A DNA stretch of 57,248 nt from JBBQKI01 sp038326725 (lineage in GTDB: Bacteria; Bacteroidota; Bacteroidia; Flavobacteriales; Flavobacteriaceae), in NCBI GenBank assembly GCA_038326725.1, contig JBBQKI010000015.1:1-57248 (forward strand), written 5' to 3'. Positions 1 to 8,608 of the stretch are shown here, in pieces. The translations under genes were made by a program, and so were the position numbers. Within the stretch, counting starts at the first letter, position 1, and every line of letters starts with the position of its first letter. Under the pieces are notes generated by a model. The model worked only from the letters and a program-made list of their open reading frames with translations, had not been told where the DNA came from and did not search any database.

Positions 1-2892
1 CCACGAATCGTCAATGATGGCGAGGGTGATGTTCTTCTCAAAATCTTGAATCAATTGCTTGCCTTGGCTCTCGTATGCTTTTTCAAGATCGGTGGCCACG
101 TTCAGGGTTTTTACGCCATCGGTGAAAGGCACCAAGATGCGCTTGTATTTGTCCTTTTGGGTTTCGTAAACATTTTTGATTACGGGGAAGGCCATTTCGG
201 CGTTCCGGGCCATTTTATCCCGATAATGTTCAAAGGCGGCTTTATAAACTTTCCCGGCTATTTCCTGCACGTTCATTTTATCGAAATCTTGATTGGAAAG
301 GGGAGAGGCCATCGAAAAATAGCGGATCAGCTCAAATTCAAAATTCTTGTAATCGGAAGCCATTTTATTGGTTTCCGCGATTACCTCGGCGGTATCAAAA
401 ATCATGTTAGCAATGTCCACCCGAAGCCTTTCGCCAAACAGAGCGTGGTAGCGGCGTTTGTAAACTACTTCGCGCTGGGCGTTCATAACGTCGTCATATT
501 CCAGCAAGCGTTTACGGATACCGAAATTGTTTTCTTCCACTTTTTTCTGTGCTCTTTCAATGGATTTTGAAATCATGGAATGCTGGATAACCTCGCCCTC
601 TTTCAAACCCATACGGTCCATCATTTTCGCAATACGTTCACTGCCAAAGAGACGCATTAAATTGTCTTCCAAGGAAACATAAAACTGCGAGCTTCCCGGG
701 TCGCCCTGCCTACCACTACGACCACGTAACTGCCTGTCCACCCGGCGCGAATCGTGACGTTCCGTTCCAACAATGGCAAGCCCGCCAGCGGCTTTTACTT
801 CCTTGCTCAATTTTATATCGGTTCCACGGCCGGCCATGTTGGTGGCTATGGTAACAATGCCCGCGTTCCCGGCTTCGGCAACAATGTCTGCTTCCTTTTT
901 GTGGAGTTTGGCGTTCAATACATTATGCTGAATGTTGCGGATGCTTAACATCCGGCTCAGCAATTCCGATATTTCCACTGAAGTAGTTCCAATAAGCACT
1001 GGCCTTCCGGCTTGTGAAAGGGCCACAACTTCATCGATCACGGCATTATATTTTTCACGTTTGGTTTTATAGATTTTGTCTTCCCGGTCTTTACGGGTAA
1101 CGGGCTGGTTGGTGGGGATTTCCACCACGTCCAGTTTATAGATTTGCCACAATTCCCCAGCTTCGGTTACGGCCGTTCCCGTCATCCCCGAAAGTTTGCG
1201 GTACATGCGGAAATAGTTTTGCAATGTAATGGTGGCAAATGTTTGGGTAGCGGCTTCCACTTTCACGTTTTCTTTGGCCTCGATAGCTTGGTGAAGCCCA
1301 TCGCTGTAGCGTCTTCCGTCCATTATACGACCCGTTTGTTCGTCCACGATCATCACCTTGTTTTCCATAACCACATATTGGGTATCCTTTTCAAAAAGGG
1401 TGTAGGCTTTCAAAAGCTGGCTAAGGGTGTGGATGCGCTCGCTCTTTATGCCGAAGTCTCGGAAAAGGTCTTCCTTGAGCGCGGCTTCGTCTGTGGTTGA
1501 TAATCCTTTTGCTTCAATTTTGGCTATTTCTGTACCGATTTCAGGCATTACGAAGAAATCCGGATCATCTTCCCCGGAGAGGTAGTTTACCCCTTTGTCC
1601 GATAATTCAATTTGATTGTTTTTTTCATCAATCACAAAATACAGTTCGGCATCAACCTTTGGCATTTCGCGGTTGTTGTCCTGCATGTATTGGTTTTCCG
1701 TTTTTTGAAGAATTTGACGGATTCCTTCTTCGGAAAGAAATTTGATTAAGGCTTTGTTTTTTGGCAAACCACGGTAAACTCGTAGTAGTTGGAACCCGCC
1801 TTCTTTAGTTTCACCTTCTTTGATGAGGCGTTTTGCTTCCGCTAAAACCCCGGTAAGGTATTTTCGCTGTACTTCAACAATGTCGAAAATTTTTGGCTTC
1901 AGTTCATTGAATTCGTGACGGTCGCCTTGCGGTACAGGTCCGGAAATAATCAAGGGTGTACGAGCATCATCAATCAACACCGAATCTACCTCATCCACAA
2001 TGGCGTAGTGATGGGGGCGCTGTACGAGGTCGTTTGGCGCATGGGCCATATTATCGCGGAGGTAATCGAAACCGAATTCGTTATTGGTACCGTAGGTAAT
2101 ATCCGCCCGATAGGCTCTTGAGCGCTCTTCGGAATTTGGTTTATAAAGATCGATACAATCTACGGTGAGGCCGTGAAATTCAAATAGCGGTGCCATCCAC
2201 GCGCTGTCCCTTTTTGCCAAATAGTCATTTACGGTAACCAAATGCACGCCGTTTCCAGCAAGGGCATTTAAGTACATGGGCAATGTGGCCACGAGGGTTT
2301 TTCCTTCCCCTGTCTGCATTTCGGCAACCTTGCCTTCGTGCAACGCGACCCCACCGATAAGCTGTACGTCGTAATGGACCATGTCCCACGTTACCTCTTT
2401 TCCGGCGGCATCCCAGGAATTTTGCCAAATTGCTTTATCGCCATCGAGGGCTATGTATTGTTTTTTGGAAGAAATCTCGCGGTCAAAAGGACTTGCAGTA
2501 ACGGTAAGGGTGGTATTTTCTTTGAAGCGTTTCGCGGTTTCCTTTATTACGGCAAAGGCTTCGGGAAGTATTTTAACGAGGGTTGCTTTTTCAACTTCGT
2601 AGCGGTCGTTCTTCAGTTTGTCGATCTCGGTATATAGGTCTTCTTTTTTGGTAATGTCCTGCTCTTCGTCGGATTGTTTTTGGAGGGCTTGGATTTTATC
2701 CTCAATTTCTTTCTGATCTTCTTTAATGATGTTTTTGAAAGTCGTGGTTTTTTCGCGAAGCTCATCTAAGCTCAATTTTTCCAAGGCGGCTTCGTGCTTT
2801 TTCACTTCATTCACCAAGGGCTGTATCCCGCTGATATCAATTTTGGATTTATCGCCAACAAAAACCTTTAATACGCTGTTTAAAATTCCCAT
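1..2892 (-). CDS. secA: Preprotein translocase ATPase SecA (partial, C-terminus off the left edge)
   Basis: Motor ATPase of the Sec pathway; it binds SecYEG and pushes unfolded preproteins across the inner membrane. The frame is open from an ATG at 2892 to the window edge, 964 codons, so only the end of the protein is missing. Visible hallmarks are the Walker A segment EMQTGEGKTL near residue 190, the DEVDSVLIDDA segment near residue 300, and the typical ending IDDSW at the edge. The N-terminal start MGILNSVLKVFVGDK matches Bacteroidetes SecA, which is longer than the E. coli protein. The gene is preceded on its strand by a hairpin-rich leader and by the DUF2795 gene. All other long frames in this stretch are shadows of it. 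Confidence 0.97.
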   Translation of the reverse strand, partial: MGILNSVLKVFVGDKSKIDISGIQPLVNEVKKHEAALEKLSLDELREKTTTFKNIIKEDQKEIEDKIQALQKQSDEEQDITKKEDLYTEIDKLKNDRYEVEKATLVKILPEAFAVIKETAKRFKENTTLTVTASPFDREISSKKQYIALDGDKAIWQNSWDAAGKEVTWDMVHYDVQLIGGVALHEGKVAEMQTGEGKTLVATLPMYLNALAGNGVHLVTVNDYLAKRDSAWMAPLFEFHGLTVDCIDLYKPNSEERSRAYRADITYGTNNEFGFDYLRDNMAHAPNDLVQRPHHYAIVDEVDSVLIDDARTPLIISGPVPQGDRHEFNELKPKIFDIVEVQRKYLTGVLAEAKRLIKEGETKEGGFQLLRVYRGLPKNKALIKFLSEEGIRQILQKTENQYMQDNNREMPKVDAELYFVIDEKNNQIELSDKGVNYLSGEDDPDFFVMPEIGTEIAKIEAKGLSTTDEAALKEDLFRDFGIKSERIHTLSQLLKAYTLFEKDTQYVVMENKVMIVDEQTGRIMDGRRYSDGLHQAIEAKENVKVEAATQTFATITLQNYFRMYRKLSGMTGTAVTEAGELWQIYKLDVVEIPTNQPVTRKDREDKIYKTKREKYNAVIDEVVALSQAGRPVLIGTTSVEISELLSRMLSIRNIQHNVLNAKLHKKEADIVAEAGNAGIVTIATNMAGRGTDIKLSKEVKAAGGLAIVGTERHDSRRVDRQLRGRSGRQGDPGSSQFYVSLEDNLMRLFGSERIAKMMDRMGLKEGEVIQHSMISKSIERAQKKVEENNFGIRKRLLEYDDVMNAQREVVYKRRYHALFGERLRVDIANMIFDTAEVIAETNKMASDYKNFEFELIRYFSMASPLSNQDFDKMNVQEIAGKVYKAAFEHYRDKMARNAEMAFPVIKNVYETQKDKYKRILVPFTDGVKTLNVATDLEKAYESQGKQLIQDFEKNITLAIIDDSW

Positions 2893-3067
2893 AATATTTC
2901 AATATTTTATCAATTTAAAAAACCTCTTCGGCTTTTTTAATTCAGGCTACAAAAAAACCATAAAAAAACCATTTCACAAAGGGTTCTTTTGGTTTTTACA
3001 CCTAGTTGTTGGTGCAAAAAAAAAGCCTCTTGTAGAGACTTTTTTTTATATGCTTATAAGTTTGTTT
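2893..3067 (-). promoter_or_regulatory. secA leader / intergenic stretch with several hairpins
   Basis: Between the DUF2795 stop and the secA start lie three inverted repeats when read on the minus strand. The first is the terminator-like hairpin at 3016-3047. The second pairs AAAAACCA with TGGTTTTT across an 18-base loop (about 2972-2998). The third pairs TTAAAAAA plus CC with GG plus TTTTTTAA with one bulged base (2915-2940), 22 bases before the secA ATG. No Bacteroidetes-type promoter was found here by eye. Whether the hairpins only end transcription or act as a secA leader is not decided by the sequence. Confidence 0.4.
3016..3047 (-). terminator. Probable intrinsic terminator after the DUF2795 gene
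   Basis: The arms AGCCTCT and AGAGACT pair with one mismatch around a 3-base loop, flanked by nine A and eight T. It therefore ends in a U-run in either direction. It lies about 20 bases past the DUF2795 stop. Confidence 0.65.
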
Positions 3068-3289
3068 TTAATATTCGTCTTCGTTCCACAGATAATCTTC
3101 ATCCGTAGGGTAGTCTGCCCAAATCTCTTCGATGGAATCATAGGAATCGCCTTCGTCCTCAATGGCCTGAAGGTTTTCAACCACTTCCAGTGGCGCCCCG
3201 GTACGAATGGCGTAATCAATCAATTCATCTTTGGTAGCCGGCCAGGGGGCATCACTTAAATAGGATGCCAATTCTAATGTCCAATACAT
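3068..3289 (-). CDS. DUF2795-type small acidic protein
   Basis: A 73-residue protein with ATG start. The N-terminal half (ELASYLSDAPWPATKDELIDYAIRTG, given here as a description of residues 6-31) has the look of the DUF2795 helical domain, which resembles a short DNA- or protein-binding fold; the second half is strongly acidic (many D and E). The function is unknown. It is often seen near secA in flavobacteria (recollection, not checked). It has its own promoter at 3313-3342 and a terminator at 3016-3047, so it is probably a single-gene transcript. Confidence 0.75.
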   Translation of the reverse strand: MYWTLELASYLSDAPWPATKDELIDYAIRTGAPLEVVENLQAIEDEGDSYDSIEEIWADYPTDEDYLWNEDEY

Positions 3290-3312
3290 ACGCTTAGGGT
3301 TTTAATTTTGTG

Positions 3313-3342
3313 CAAAAATAATTTTTTTGATCAATAAGTCAA
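3313..3342 (-). promoter_or_regulatory. Bacteroidetes-type sigma-A promoter for the DUF2795 gene
   Basis: On the minus strand a TTG (3342-3340) is followed by exactly 19 bases and then TATTTTTG (3320-3313). This fits the published Bacteroidetes consensus TTG-N17-23-TAnnTTTG in full. The -7 element ends 23 bases before the ATG, leaving a short A-rich leader. It is the best promoter match seen in the window. Confidence 0.75.
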
Positions 3343-3428
3343 GGAAAATCGTAATTATTTCTGCTATATTTTAAAGAACGTTTATAAAGCGTTAATCTAT
3401 AGGACTTTATAATTAATTTTTATAAAAG

Positions 3429-4001
3429 TTAAAGTTTCTTGGGAACCCATTGAATTTCTTCCACTTTTAGGTCAAAAGACAACTTCCGTGCCAGCACAAA
3501 AAGGTAGTCGGACAGGCGGTTCAAATACTTTAAAACTGCCCCGTCCACAGGTTCTTCCGAATTGAGCAAAACAGCCAAACGCTCCGCCCTTCGGCATACA
3601 CAACGCGCTATGTGACAATATGACACCGTTGGGTGACCGCCCGGAAGCACAAAATGCGTCATTGGTGGAAGGGCTTCGTTCATGGTGTCCATTTCGGTTT
3701 CAAGCAATTCAATATCGGTTTCATCTATTTTGGGGATGTTCAGCCTTTCCTTGCCGCTTTTTAAAATTGCCTTTTCGGGATCGGTGGCCAAAATGGCGCC
3801 CAGTGTGAAGAGTTTGTCCTGAATTTGTATCAACATTTCTTTATAACGGGTATCGATTTCTTGATCGCGAATAAGGCCGAGGTGGGAATTCAGTTCGTCC
3901 ACCGTGCCGTAGCTTTCAATACGGATGTGGTGCTTGGGAACGCGGGTGCCGCCAAAGAGTGATGTGGTGCCGGTGTCGCCGGTTTTGGTGTAGATTTTCA
4001 A
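3429..4001 (-). CDS. Cob(I)yrinic acid a,c-diamide adenosyltransferase, PduO type
   Basis: Transfers the adenosyl group of ATP to cob(I)alamin, making adenosylcobalamin. The 190-residue protein has the PduO-family landmarks in order: N-terminal ATP-binding segment TKTGDTGTTSLFGG (residues 5-18), YGTVDELNSHLG (31-42), FVLPGG (117-122), RCVCRRAER (133-141) and NRLSDYLFVLAR (161-172). The start is TTG, because no ATG lies upstream in frame and the family N-terminus begins exactly here. The region before the start is filled with a heptamer-periodic tract, the first heptamer beginning 4 bases from the start codon, so the promoter is unclear. Confidence 0.93.
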   Translation of the reverse strand: MKIYTKTGDTGTTSLFGGTRVPKHHIRIESYGTVDELNSHLGLIRDQEIDTRYKEMLIQIQDKLFTLGAILATDPEKAILKSGKERLNIPKIDETDIELLETEMDTMNEALPPMTHFVLPGGHPTVSYCHIARCVCRRAERLAVLLNSEEPVDGAVLKYLNRLSDYLFVLARKLSFDLKVEEIQWVPKKL

Positions 4002-4004
4002 GAT

Positions 4005-4088
4005 AGTCTTTAGTCTTTAGTCGTTGGTCCTTGGAATTTGGAATTTGGTTTTTGGACTTTGGTTTTTGGATTTTAGTGAGTATTGAGT
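4005..4088. repeat. Heptamer-periodic tract, 12 units in phase
   Basis: Twelve consecutive 7-base units without a slip. The first units are AGTCTTT, AGTCTTT, AGTCGTT, GGTCCTT; they drift to GGAATTT, GGTTTTT and finally AGTGAGT and ATTGAGT. It begins four bases upstream of the adenosyltransferase start codon. Units are shared with tracts at 14443, 17694 and 18124. Confidence 0.9.
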
Positions 4089-4150
4089 AATTTGATTGAC
4101 GAATTTACGGATTTGTAAAAGAAAGAATCGATTAATCTGCTACTGATTAT

Positions 4151-4192
4151 TGCAACTGAATACTCATTTCTAACATCTCACATCTCATTTCT
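4151..4192. repeat. Heptamer-periodic tract overlapping a gene end
   Basis: Six in-phase heptamers: TGCAACT, GAATACT, CATTTCT, AACATCT, CACATCT, CATTTCT. The stop codon of the ABC ATPase gene (4180-4178 on the minus strand) and its last codons are inside this tract, so the last residues (RNEM) are encoded by repeat sequence. Confidence 0.85.
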
Positions 4193-4870
4193 CAAAACAT
4201 CGCTCTCCACCATTCCATCACGGAGGCGGATGATGCGGTGGGCATGACGGGCCACGTCTTCTTCGTGGGTAACGAGGATCACCGTATTGCCGGAGGCGTG
4301 TATATCATTGAAAAGGTTCATGATTTCCAACGAGGTTTTTGAATCGAGATTTCCTGTGGGCTCATCGGCCAAAATAATGGAGGGCTTGTTCACCAAGGCC
4401 CGGCCTACAGCAACCCTTTGCCGTTGCCCGCCCGAAAGTTGGTTTGGCTTGTGGTCCATACGGTCCGCCAGGCCCACATCGGTCAATACTTGTTTTGCCC
4501 TTTCAATACGGGCGCTTTTGGAAAAGCCAGCGTAAATCATTGGTAAGGCCACATTGTCCAAAGCGGTGGTGCGGGGCATTAAATTAAACGTTTGAAAAAC
4601 GAAACCGATTTCTTTATTACGGATTTCCGCCAATTCATCATCAATCATATTGCTCACGTCCTTGCCGTTCAATTCATAGGTGCCGGAAGTGGGGGTGTCC
4701 AAACAGCCAAGCAAATTCATCAGTGTCGATTTGCCCGAACCGGAGGGGCCCATCAAAGCCACATATTCCCCTTTTTCTATATCGAGGTCTATGCCTTTTA
4801 ACACTTTTACGATTTCCTGGCCCAGGTAAAAGTCGCGCGTTATGTTCCGGATTTTTATTACTAAACTCAT
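4178..4870 (-). CDS. ABC transporter ATP-binding protein, LolD/MacB-like
   Basis: A 230-residue nucleotide-binding subunit of an ABC transporter of the LolD/MacB/FtsE group, which act on lipoprotein release, peptide export or cell-division membranes rather than on nutrient uptake. Walker A GPSGSGKST (41-49), Q-loop VFQTFNL (91-97), signature LSGGQRQR (145-152), Walker B ILADEPTGNLDS (166-177) and the switch His in THEED (202) are all intact. ATG start at 4870. No permease gene is adjacent, so the partner must lie elsewhere and the substrate is unknown. The C-terminal residues run into a heptamer tract. Confidence 0.9.
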   Translation of the reverse strand: MSLVIKIRNITRDFYLGQEIVKVLKGIDLDIEKGEYVALMGPSGSGKSTLMNLLGCLDTPTSGTYELNGKDVSNMIDDELAEIRNKEIGFVFQTFNLMPRTTALDNVALPMIYAGFSKSARIERAKQVLTDVGLADRMDHKPNQLSGGQRQRVAVGRALVNKPSIILADEPTGNLDSKTSLEIMNLFNDIHASGNTVILVTHEEDVARHAHRIIRLRDGMVESDVLRNEM

Positions 4871-4952
4871 AAGCCAAAGCCATTTTTAATTCCCCAAAGG
4901 AGGAATTTATGATTTTTCAAATATTTCATAAGACGTAAAGATAAAGCTACCG

Positions 4953-5726
4953 TTACAAACGAATGGTAAAATGTTCCTTTTGCTGTTCTTTTCTAAAAAA
5001 GACAATCCCCCAATAAAACACATCGATGCTGACGGTTACTTTTTTATGAGCTATAATTTCCTGCCAAGCCTCAGACATCGGCTTACTCCAATAAATATCG
5101 TCAAAAATCAATACCGAATTATTTTCAACCCGCTCCAACAAAATTTCAAAATACTGTAGGGTTTTTTCCTTATTGTGGTTGCCATCAATATAAACGAATT
5201 GATAATTTTCCCCTTTATTTTCAGAAAAAAAGGTTTCAAAGGTTTGAGCGTAAAGTTGAATGTTTTTTAAATGGAAAGCCTCAAGCATTTCCTTGGCTTT
5301 TTTAGCGGTATTCGGGCAACCTTCCACCGTTTTTATTGCTGCCGAGGTATTTCCCAAAGCCATTGCGGCGGTTGCCAAACCAAGCGACGTGCCCAATTCC
5401 AACACTTCCGAAGGCATAAAATAGCGAACAAGCCGAAAGAGCAAGCGTTGCCTTTTAGCAGTGATGCCAGCGTTTTTTGCAATGCCTGAAACCTTCCTTT
5501 TATTTGTTTTGAACACCCGAGAGCCTTGACCGAAATCGGTTATTTCAAGGAATTGATCATCTGTAAGTAATTTTTCCCTGTAATTTTTTAAAATGGAATA
5601 TTCCGGATATACTCTTTTATCATAAAAACATTTGGAAACCAAATGATAGACAAAGGGCGAATGCACCCCGTGGCTGTTTTTTGAAAGGAGCACGAATTTT
5701 ATAAAACTTTTTGCTTGATACAGCAT
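4953..5726 (-). CDS. Class I SAM-dependent methyltransferase, O-methyltransferase-like
   Basis: A 257-residue protein with a Rossmann-type SAM site: VLELGTSLG (108-116), acidic loop after strand 2 (TVEGCP, 133-138), and the later pair YIDGNH (179-184) and FDDIYWS (208-214) that resembles the metal-binding region of the catechol/CmcI-type O-methyltransferases. The N-terminal 50 residues (HGVHSPFVYHLVSKCFYD) are a conserved block in a Bacteroidetes-specific group. The substrate is not known. It lies between the LolD-like gene and the ABC-F gene, all on the minus strand, but with gaps of 82 and 112 bases, so co-transcription is uncertain. Confidence 0.85.
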   Translation of the reverse strand: MLYQAKSFIKFVLLSKNSHGVHSPFVYHLVSKCFYDKRVYPEYSILKNYREKLLTDDQFLEITDFGQGSRVFKTNKRKVSGIAKNAGITAKRQRLLFRLVRYFMPSEVLELGTSLGLATAAMALGNTSAAIKTVEGCPNTAKKAKEMLEAFHLKNIQLYAQTFETFFSENKGENYQFVYIDGNHNKEKTLQYFEILLERVENNSVLIFDDIYWSKPMSEAWQEIIAHKKVTVSIDVFYWGIVFFRKEQQKEHFTIRL

Positions 5727-5737
5727 TATAATAAATT

Positions 5738-5835
5738 TTAAGCTTAAGGCTGTAAGCTATAAGCTGTAAGCGAAAATAAGAATTCCATATATTTTAGAAC
5801 AGTTGCCTAATGCTTAAAGCTTACGGCCTACAGCT
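5738..5835. repeat. Inverted pair of heptamer tracts
   Basis: Left arm 5738-5772 has five units of the type nTAAGCT; right arm 5808-5835 has four units (TAATGCT, TAAAGCT, TACGGCC, TACAGCT). The sequence AGCTGTAnGC of one arm is complementary to part of the other, so the gap between the methyltransferase start and the ABC-F stop could fold into an imperfect hairpin. Confidence 0.8.
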
Positions 5836-5838
5836 AAT

Positions 5839-7707
5839 TTATTCCCCCATTTTCCCCGAAATCTCAAACCATCGTTCGGTTTTGGACTCTATGGTGTCCA
5901 TGATTTCCTGAAGTTTATTGGATTGTTTTTCAATTTCCTTCCCATCCCAGTTCTCGGTGGCAAACTTGTTTTGAAGGGTTTCGCGATCGGTTTCAAGGGT
6001 GGCGATTTCCTTTTCAAGCTTTTGATATTCCTTTTGTTCGTTGTGGCTCAACTTACCCTCCGGAGCTTTTTTCCAATCATTTTTCGGTTTGGTTGCGGTT
6101 TCGGGTTCCTTCCTTTTTTCGGCAACATTGCTATCTTCATAAATCCGGAAATCGGAATAATTGCCGGGGAAATCCTCTACTTCGGCATTGCCTCGGAAAA
6201 CAAAAAGGTGATCCACAATTTTATCCATAAAATACCTGTCGTGGGAAACCACCAAAAGGCAACCGGGGAAATCCAACAAAAAGTTTTCGAGCACGTTTAA
6301 AGTAACAATATCCAAATCGTTTGTAGGCTCGTCCAAGATCAAGAAGTTCGGGTTTTTGATTAGGATGGTGCAGAGGTAAAGGCGTTTGCGTTCGCCGCCG
6401 CTAAGTTTTTCAACAAAATCATATTGTTTTTTTGGATCGAAAAGAAAGCGTTCCAAAAGCTGTGACGCCGAAATCTGCCGCCCTTTTTTCAGCGGAATAT
6501 AATCGCCGTATTCGCGGATCACATCAATCACTTTTTGACCTTCCTTAATGTTGATACCATCTTGGGTGTAATAGCCAAATTGTATGGTTTCGCCTATGGT
6601 TACCTTACCCGCATCGGGCTGAATGGCGCCGGTAATAATATTTAGAAAAGTGGTCTTGCCCGTGCCGTTTTTTCCGATGATCCCCAACCGCTCGCCACGG
6701 TTAAAGTGATAGTTGAATTTGTTAAGCAATTGCTTTTCGCCAAAGGATTTTGAAACGTTGTGCAACTCCACCACTTTGGTGCCCATACGTTCCATGTTGA
6801 GTTCCAGTTCAACTTTGTGATCGTTGCGGCGTTTGCCGGCACGGTCTTTTATTTCGTGGAAATCATCTATTCTGGATTTGCTTTTGGTGGTTCGGGCTTT
6901 GGGTTGGCGACGCATCCATTCCAGTTCCTGTTTGTAAAGTTGTTTTGCCTTGCCGGTCTCGGTGAGTTCGTTTTCTATCCGGGCCTCGCGTTTTTCGAGG
7001 TAATAGCTGTAATTGCCTTTATAACTGTAAAGAATACCTTCATCCAATTCCACAATTTCATTACAAACCCTTTCCAAAAAGTAACGGTCGTGGGTTACCA
7101 TAAAAAGGGTAAAGTTTTCCTTTGCGAAAAGGGCTTCCAGCCATTCGATCATTTCCAAATCCAAGTGGTTAGTGGGTTCATCCAGTATCAACAAATCTGG
7201 AGTTGTTAGCAGAGCGTTTGCCAGTGCCAAACGTTTTTTTTGTCCCCCGCTAAGGGTGGAAACCTTTGCGTGCAAATCTTCCATTTTTAATTTAAAGAGG
7301 ATCTGCTTGTAACGCGTTTCAAAATCCCAGGCCTGGTGGGCGTCCATGGCGTCGAATGCTTTATGGTATGTTTCCGCATCGTCCGGATTTTCGACGGCGT
7401 GCTCGTAGTTTTCAATAATTTTCAGAATGGGATTGTCCGAAGAAAAAATGGTCTGCTCAACAGTAAGCGCGGGATTCAAATCTGGTTCCTGCGGCAAATA
7501 TGCAATCTTCAAGCCTTTTCGGGAAACAACATTTCCAGTATCGGCTTTGTCGTTTCCGGCGATTATATTTAGAAGGGAGGTTTTCCCGGTTCCGTTTTTG
7601 GCAACGAAACCAATTTTTTGACCTTCGTTTATTCCGAAGGAAATGTTTTCAAACAAAGGCTTAATTCCAAAGGATTTGGATATATTTTCAACGGAAAGGT
7701 AGTTCAC
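5839..7707 (-). CDS. ABC-F family ATP-binding cassette protein
   Basis: Soluble protein with two ATPase cassettes and no membrane segments, of the ABC-F family that acts on ribosomes (translation factors of the Uup/EttA type). NBD1 shows AKNGTGKTS, LSGGQKKRLALANAL and LLILDEPTNHLD; NBD2 shows GKNGTGKTT, LSGGERKRLYL and FLILDEPTNDLD. The inter-domain linker after NBD1 is charged, and the C-terminal 75 residues form a predicted coiled coil rich in E and K, as in Uup. There is no ATG: the best start is GTG at 7707 (VNYLSVEN..., 622 residues), because family members start at this point; a TTG at 7722 would add five residues. It is transcribed divergently from the polysaccharide locus. Confidence 0.9.
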   Translation of the reverse strand: MNYLSVENISKSFGIKPLFENISFGINEGQKIGFVAKNGTGKTSLLNIIAGNDKADTGNVVSRKGLKIAYLPQEPDLNPALTVEQTIFSSDNPILKIIENYEHAVENPDDAETYHKAFDAMDAHQAWDFETRYKQILFKLKMEDLHAKVSTLSGGQKKRLALANALLTTPDLLILDEPTNHLDLEMIEWLEALFAKENFTLFMVTHDRYFLERVCNEIVELDEGILYSYKGNYSYYLEKREARIENELTETGKAKQLYKQELEWMRRQPKARTTKSKSRIDDFHEIKDRAGKRRNDHKVELELNMERMGTKVVELHNVSKSFGEKQLLNKFNYHFNRGERLGIIGKNGTGKTTFLNIITGAIQPDAGKVTIGETIQFGYYTQDGINIKEGQKVIDVIREYGDYIPLKKGRQISASQLLERFLFDPKKQYDFVEKLSGGERKRLYLCTILIKNPNFLILDEPTNDLDIVTLNVLENFLLDFPGCLLVVSHDRYFMDKIVDHLFVFRGNAEVEDFPGNYSDFRIYEDSNVAEKRKEPETATKPKNDWKKAPEGKLSHNEQKEYQKLEKEIATLETDRETLQNKFATENWDGKEIEKQSNKLQEIMDTIESKTERWFEISGKMGE

Positions 7708-7780
7708 GATTTTTTTTTGCAAAATAAACTGATTTTGCCCACTTAAAATAAATTATGTTTCATTATTACACCGCTTGCGC

Positions 7781-7788
7781 TATATTTG
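7781..7788 (+). promoter_or_regulatory. Candidate -7 element in front of the polysaccharide locus
   Basis: TATATTTG fits the Bacteroidetes -7 consensus TAnnTTTG and ends 22 bases before the ATG of the wza-like gene. At the expected -33 distance the sequence is TTC, not TTG, so only half of the promoter is supported. Confidence 0.45.
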
Positions 7789-7810
7789 CTTTCAAACAAG
7801 CAAAGCTGCT

Positions 7811-8605
7811 ATGAATTTGTTACGATTGTTTCTTTTTCTCGGTATTGCAATTTGTATTTCTTCCTGTATTACCACCAAACAATTAACCTATTTGCAAGAA
7901 GACGGAACCGTTTCGGACAGCTTGATCCCGATAAGGAAAATGGCGGAACCCTACAGACTTCAAATAAATGACCTTTTAAGTATTCGTGTAAAGGCATTGG
8001 ACCAGGAAACGGTGGGCATTTTCAACCCCATTAGCGATGCCAATCCAAATGCCACCGGAGAGGAACGCTTGTATTATGACGGGTTTGTAGTAGATGTTCA
8101 TGGGAATATCCGTATCCCGAGTTTTGGCGAAATGAACGTGTTGGGTTATACCGTTGAGGAGGTGCGGGAACGTATTGAAAAAAGGTTGATGGAAGAATAT
8201 TTCAAGGAAGGCGCGAATGTTTTTGTAACCGTGAAGCTAGCGGGCATTAGATATACTATTAATGGAGAGATTAGTGCTCCGGGTTCCAAAATAATATACC
8301 GCGATCAAGTAAGCATAATGGAAGCTATTGCCAATAGCGGCGATATAACCCTAACGGGCGACCGGACCGATGTGGTGATTATCCGGCAATACCCCGCCGG
8401 GCAGAAGGTACACCATATTGACCTCACCACCTTGGATGCAATGAACTCGCCCTATTACAACGTGCAGCCAAACGATTTGATCTTGATAAATCCCTTGCCC
8501 CAAAAATCATTGGGAACAGGAACCACGGGATTACAATCTTTTACCACCATTATATCCCTTGCCACCGTGCTAGTAACCACTATTTTATTATTCACCAGAC
8601 TATAA
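7811..8605 (+). CDS. Polysaccharide export outer-membrane lipoprotein, Wza-like
   Basis: Part of the outer-membrane channel or gate for exported polysaccharide. The 264-residue protein starts at the ATG at 7811: this places a lipoprotein signal with lipobox ISSC and the lipidated Cys at residue 19; an upstream TTG in frame would bury that signal. A Poly_export domain covers about 43-140 (YRLQINDLLSIRV...), a SLBB segment about 145-230 (GEISAPGSKIIYR), and a C-terminal hydrophobic helix (last about 22 residues) ends the protein, as in short Bacteroidetes Wza homologs. It is followed after three bases by the Wzc-like kinase, its usual partner. Confidence 0.93.
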   Translation: MNLLRLFLFLGIAICISSCITTKQLTYLQEDGTVSDSLIPIRKMAEPYRLQINDLLSIRVKALDQETVGIFNPISDANPNATGEERLYYDGFVVDVHGNIRIPSFGEMNVLGYTVEEVRERIEKRLMEEYFKEGANVFVTVKLAGIRYTINGEISAPGSKIIYRDQVSIMEAIANSGDITLTGDRTDVVIIRQYPAGQKVHHIDLTTLDAMNSPYYNVQPNDLILINPLPQKSLGTGTTGLQSFTTIISLATVLVTTILLFTRL

Positions 8606-8608
8606 GGG

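Noticed and set aside
46..2637. Several plus-strand open frames of 60-177 codons
   Set aside because: They lie antisense to secA, whose reading frame and motifs are clear; they show no family features.
7775..7810. TTG start adding 12 residues to the Wza-like protein
   Set aside because: It would place residues before the lipoprotein signal peptide and overlaps the candidate -7 element.
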